Source of the DNA: Bacteroidales bacterium UBA5371
Lineage (GTDB): Bacteria; Bacteroidota; Bacteroidia; Bacteroidales; P3
Length of the DNA stretch: 23,473 nt
Assembly: GCA_002407855.1 (NCBI GenBank)
Contig: DHPF01000013.1
Location: 23,429 to 46,901, forward strand
Reading direction: 5' to 3'
A program made the position numbers and the translations under genes. Positions 21,773-23,473 of the stretch are shown here, one piece after another. The notes under the pieces were generated by a model. The model was not told where the DNA came from. It did not search any database and saw only the letters and a program-made list of their open reading frames with translations. How positions within the stretch are numbered: the stretch's first letter is position 1; the number at the start of each line of letters is the position of its first letter.

Positions 21773-23053
21773 ATGACAAAAGACACACAAATCTTTGACT
21801 TAATTCAAAAAGAAAAGGAACGTCAAATGCACGGCATCGAACTAATTGCTTCAGAAAACTTCGTATCGGAGCAAGTTATGGAAGCAATGGGCTCTGTTTT
21901 AACAAACAAATACGCCGAAGGATACCCTGGCAAACGCTATTACGGAGGTTGCCAAATAGTTGACCAAACAGAACAATTGGCAATTGATAGAGCAAAACAA
22001 CTCTTTGGAGCAGAATATGCAAACGTACAACCACACTCAGGAGCACAAGCAAATATGGCAGTTTTCTTAGCTTGCCTCAATGTTGGAGATACATTTATGG
22101 GCTTAGACCTTAATCACGGAGGACACCTAACTCATGGCTCTCCGGTAAATGCTTCTGGAATTAACTACAAGCCTGTTGCCTACGGAGTAGAAGAAGAAAC
22201 AGGAACAATTAACTACGATAAGATGGAAAAGGTGGCTTTGGAGCATAAACCAAAGCTTATTGTGGGTGGAGCTTCTGCCTATTCAAGAGATTGGGATTGG
22301 AAGAGAATGAGAGAGATTGCCGATAAGATTGGAGCAATACTTATGGGAGATATTTCACATCCAGCAGGATTGATTGCAAAAAAGGAATTGAATAATGCAG
22401 TTGAGTATTGTCATATCTGCACAACAACAACACATAAAACCCTTCGTGGACCAAGAGGAGGCTTAATTCTTTTAGGCAAGGACTTCCCTAACCCATGGGG
22501 AAAGAAAACTCCAAAGGGAGAAATCAGAATGATGTCAGCACTATTAGACTCGGCAGTATTCCCAGGTATTCAAGGAGGACCATTGGAACACGTTATTGCA
22601 GCTAAGGCAGTAGCCTTTGGCGAAGCACTTACTCCTGAATACGGACAATACATTAAACAAGTGATGAAGAACGCCAATGCAATGGCTCAAGCATTTGTTG
22701 CAAAGGGATATAAGGTAATTTCAAACGGAACAGATAACCACCTGATGCTAATTGACCTAAGAACAAAATTCCCTGACCTAACAGGAAAGGTTGCAGAGAA
22801 TACATTGGTAAAGGCTGACATTACAATAAATAAGAATATGGTTCCATTTGATTCACGCTCTCCATTCCAAACCTCTGGAATTAGAGTTGGAACACCAGCA
22901 ATCACAACACGTGGTTTAAAGGAAAACGAAATGGCTGCAATTGTGGATATGATTGACAGCATACTTTCAGATGTTGAGAACGAAGAAAACATTCTTAGAG
23001 TAAGAAAGCAAGTGAATGAAATGATGAGTCATCGTCCTTTATTTGCTTGGTAG
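21773..23053 (+). CDS. glyA: Serine hydroxymethyltransferase
   Basis: 426 aa, full length. It is a fold-type I PLP enzyme that converts serine and tetrahydrofolate to glycine and 5,10-methylene-THF, the main cellular source of one-carbon units. Signatures: IELIASENFVS at the N-terminus, YAEGYPGKRYYGGC (48-60), PHSGAQANMAVF (88-98), DISHPAGLIA, and the Schiff-base lysine K222 in TTTTHKTLRGPRGG. The cofactor-binding residues look complete. It stands alone, with its own promoter and a terminator downstream, and is followed by the right-hand repeat arrays. Confidence 0.98.
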   Translation: MTKDTQIFDLIQKEKERQMHGIELIASENFVSEQVMEAMGSVLTNKYAEGYPGKRYYGGCQIVDQTEQLAIDRAKQLFGAEYANVQPHSGAQANMAVFLACLNVGDTFMGLDLNHGGHLTHGSPVNASGINYKPVAYGVEEETGTINYDKMEKVALEHKPKLIVGGASAYSRDWDWKRMREIADKIGAILMGDISHPAGLIAKKELNNAVEYCHICTTTTHKTLRGPRGGLILLGKDFPNPWGKKTPKGEIRMMSALLDSAVFPGIQGGPLEHVIAAKAVAFGEALTPEYGQYIKQVMKNANAMAQAFVAKGYKVISNGTDNHLMLIDLRTKFPDLTGKVAENTLVKADITINKNMVPFDSRSPFQTSGIRVGTPAITTRGLKENEMAAIVDMIDSILSDVENEENILRVRKQVNEMMSHRPLFAW

Positions 23054-23086
23054 AAAGATAATTTAGCCAAAGAGCTACAAACCCAT

Positions 23087-23125
23087 AAGACGCTAAGTAA
23101 TTAATTTTGCATAGCGTCTTTTTTT
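23087..23125 (+). terminator. Rho-independent terminator of glyA
   Basis: Perfect 9-bp stem AAGACGCTA (23087-23095) and TAGCGTCTT (23112-23120), 16-nt loop, then a run of T to 23125. It begins 33 bp after the glyA stop. Confidence 0.88.
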
Positions 23126-23243
23126 GTTTACTCTTTTCATATATGCATTTAGGCAGATGAGACTTCTTTTATACTTATACTTACAATGATTTTTGTCCTA
23201 TAAAAATTTATTTATAGTTGGAAAAGCCTACTCATATAAAATT

Positions 23244-23416
23244 TAAAAGTCTTATAATTCTATCTAAACGAAGTGTATATCTAATAAAACGAAGACTCAA
23301 AAAAATCAAATTAGACTTTAATGTCAAAACAATGCGGTTGTTTTACTAAAACAATGCCATTGTTTGCCAAATACAATGCGGTTGTTTTGACAAAATAATG
23401 GCATTGTTTTGAGATT
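23244..23416. repeat. 21-22-bp repeat array including four tandem 22-bp palindromes
   Basis: Units of 21 bp begin at 23244, 23265 and 23286 (cores TAAAAGTCTT, TAAACGAAG, AAAACGAAG). After an irregular stretch, four 22-bp units follow, with the CAATG/TAATG core at 23330, 23352, 23374 and 23396. Each is an inverted repeat of the form AAAACAAT-centre-TTGTTTT, and the centres alternate GCGG, GCCA, GCGG, GGCA. No ORF or RNA gene occurs between glyA's terminator and the window edge; 23126-23243 shows only AT-rich sequence. Confidence 0.82.
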
Positions 23417-23450
23417 AAAACGAAGTTTAACGAGATTGAAACTTCATTTT
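23417..23450. repeat. Imperfect inverted repeat after the palindrome array
   Basis: AAAACGAAGTTT (23417-23428) and AAACTTCATTTT (23439-23450) pair at 11 of 12 positions across a 10-nt loop. The left arm shares AAAACGAAG with units at 23265-23295. The last 23 bases of the window (23451-23473, GACCCGTCCTGAATAAGGTT and on) have a different, more GC-rich composition and may begin another element. Confidence 0.6.
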
Positions 23451-23473
23451 GACCCGTCCTGAATAAGGTTGAC

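Overview
This window is AT-rich bacterial chromosome from a member of the Bacteroidota, most likely Bacteroidales or a close relative, and probably uncultured. The evidence is: a PorX-type response regulator/PglZ protein; a fused LpxC-FabZ; the order rpmG - bL38/DUF4295 - ftsY - rimO; an atpD-atpC pair apart from the other ATP synthase genes; a near-absence of Shine-Dalgarno sequences; and many promoters with the Bacteroidota -7 element TAnnTTTG. No rRNA, tRNA, CRISPR array, prophage or complete insertion sequence was seen. The coding content is mostly conserved housekeeping genes.

Layout: 258-2261 (+) porX and tsaE. 2258-4467 (-) lpxC/fabZ then lpxA (lipid A), convergent with tsaE and overlapping its stop. 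4468-4918 is a divergent intergenic region rich in repeats. 4919-5407 (+) is an exported orphan. 5487-5845 (+) is rpmG and bL38/DUF4295, followed by a terminator. 5973-9300 (+) is ftsY, an outer-membrane barrel, rimO and a small TPR protein. 9345-10980 (+) is an ECF sigma factor, a membrane protein likely to be its anti-sigma factor, and a Spy-like periplasmic protein. 11444-12815 (+) is a TSUP permease and a DoxX protein. 12956-13405 (+) is a lipoprotein. 13421-15726 (-) is ribF, a secreted LRR protein and an omega-amidase-like hydrolase. 15879-17651 (+) is atpD-atpC. 18226-19857 (-) is a nitroreductase and a CDF metal transporter. 19970-21586 (+) is a small exported protein and a TPR protein. 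21773-23053 (+) is glyA, followed by a terminator.

The most unusual signal lies between the genes. Six non-coding stretches (about 1-66, 4550-4780, 11063-11190, 17801-17884, 21620-21724 and 23244-23416) are built from short degenerate units repeating at a nearly constant 21-22 bp, close to two turns of B-DNA. The unit cores differ (AATCAA, GACTT, AAAACGARG, AACAATG, ACGCTT/GCCGTA), but several cores recur at distant loci and the pitch is kept. The array after glyA consists of four tandem 22-bp palindromes, and the array before the TSUP gene contains a perfect inverted repeat with 20-bp arms. I do not recognise this as a named element. A perfect CRP/FNR-like palindrome before atpD and very tightly packed divergent promoters near 19.9 kb are secondary points of interest.

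Five starts were moved downstream of the longest open frame: TSUP, hydrolase, LRR protein, small exported protein and TPR protein. In three of these (TSUP, hydrolase, small exported protein) the longer frame would begin inside or upstream of a -7 promoter element. All functions are inferred from sequence recognition alone; no database search was run.
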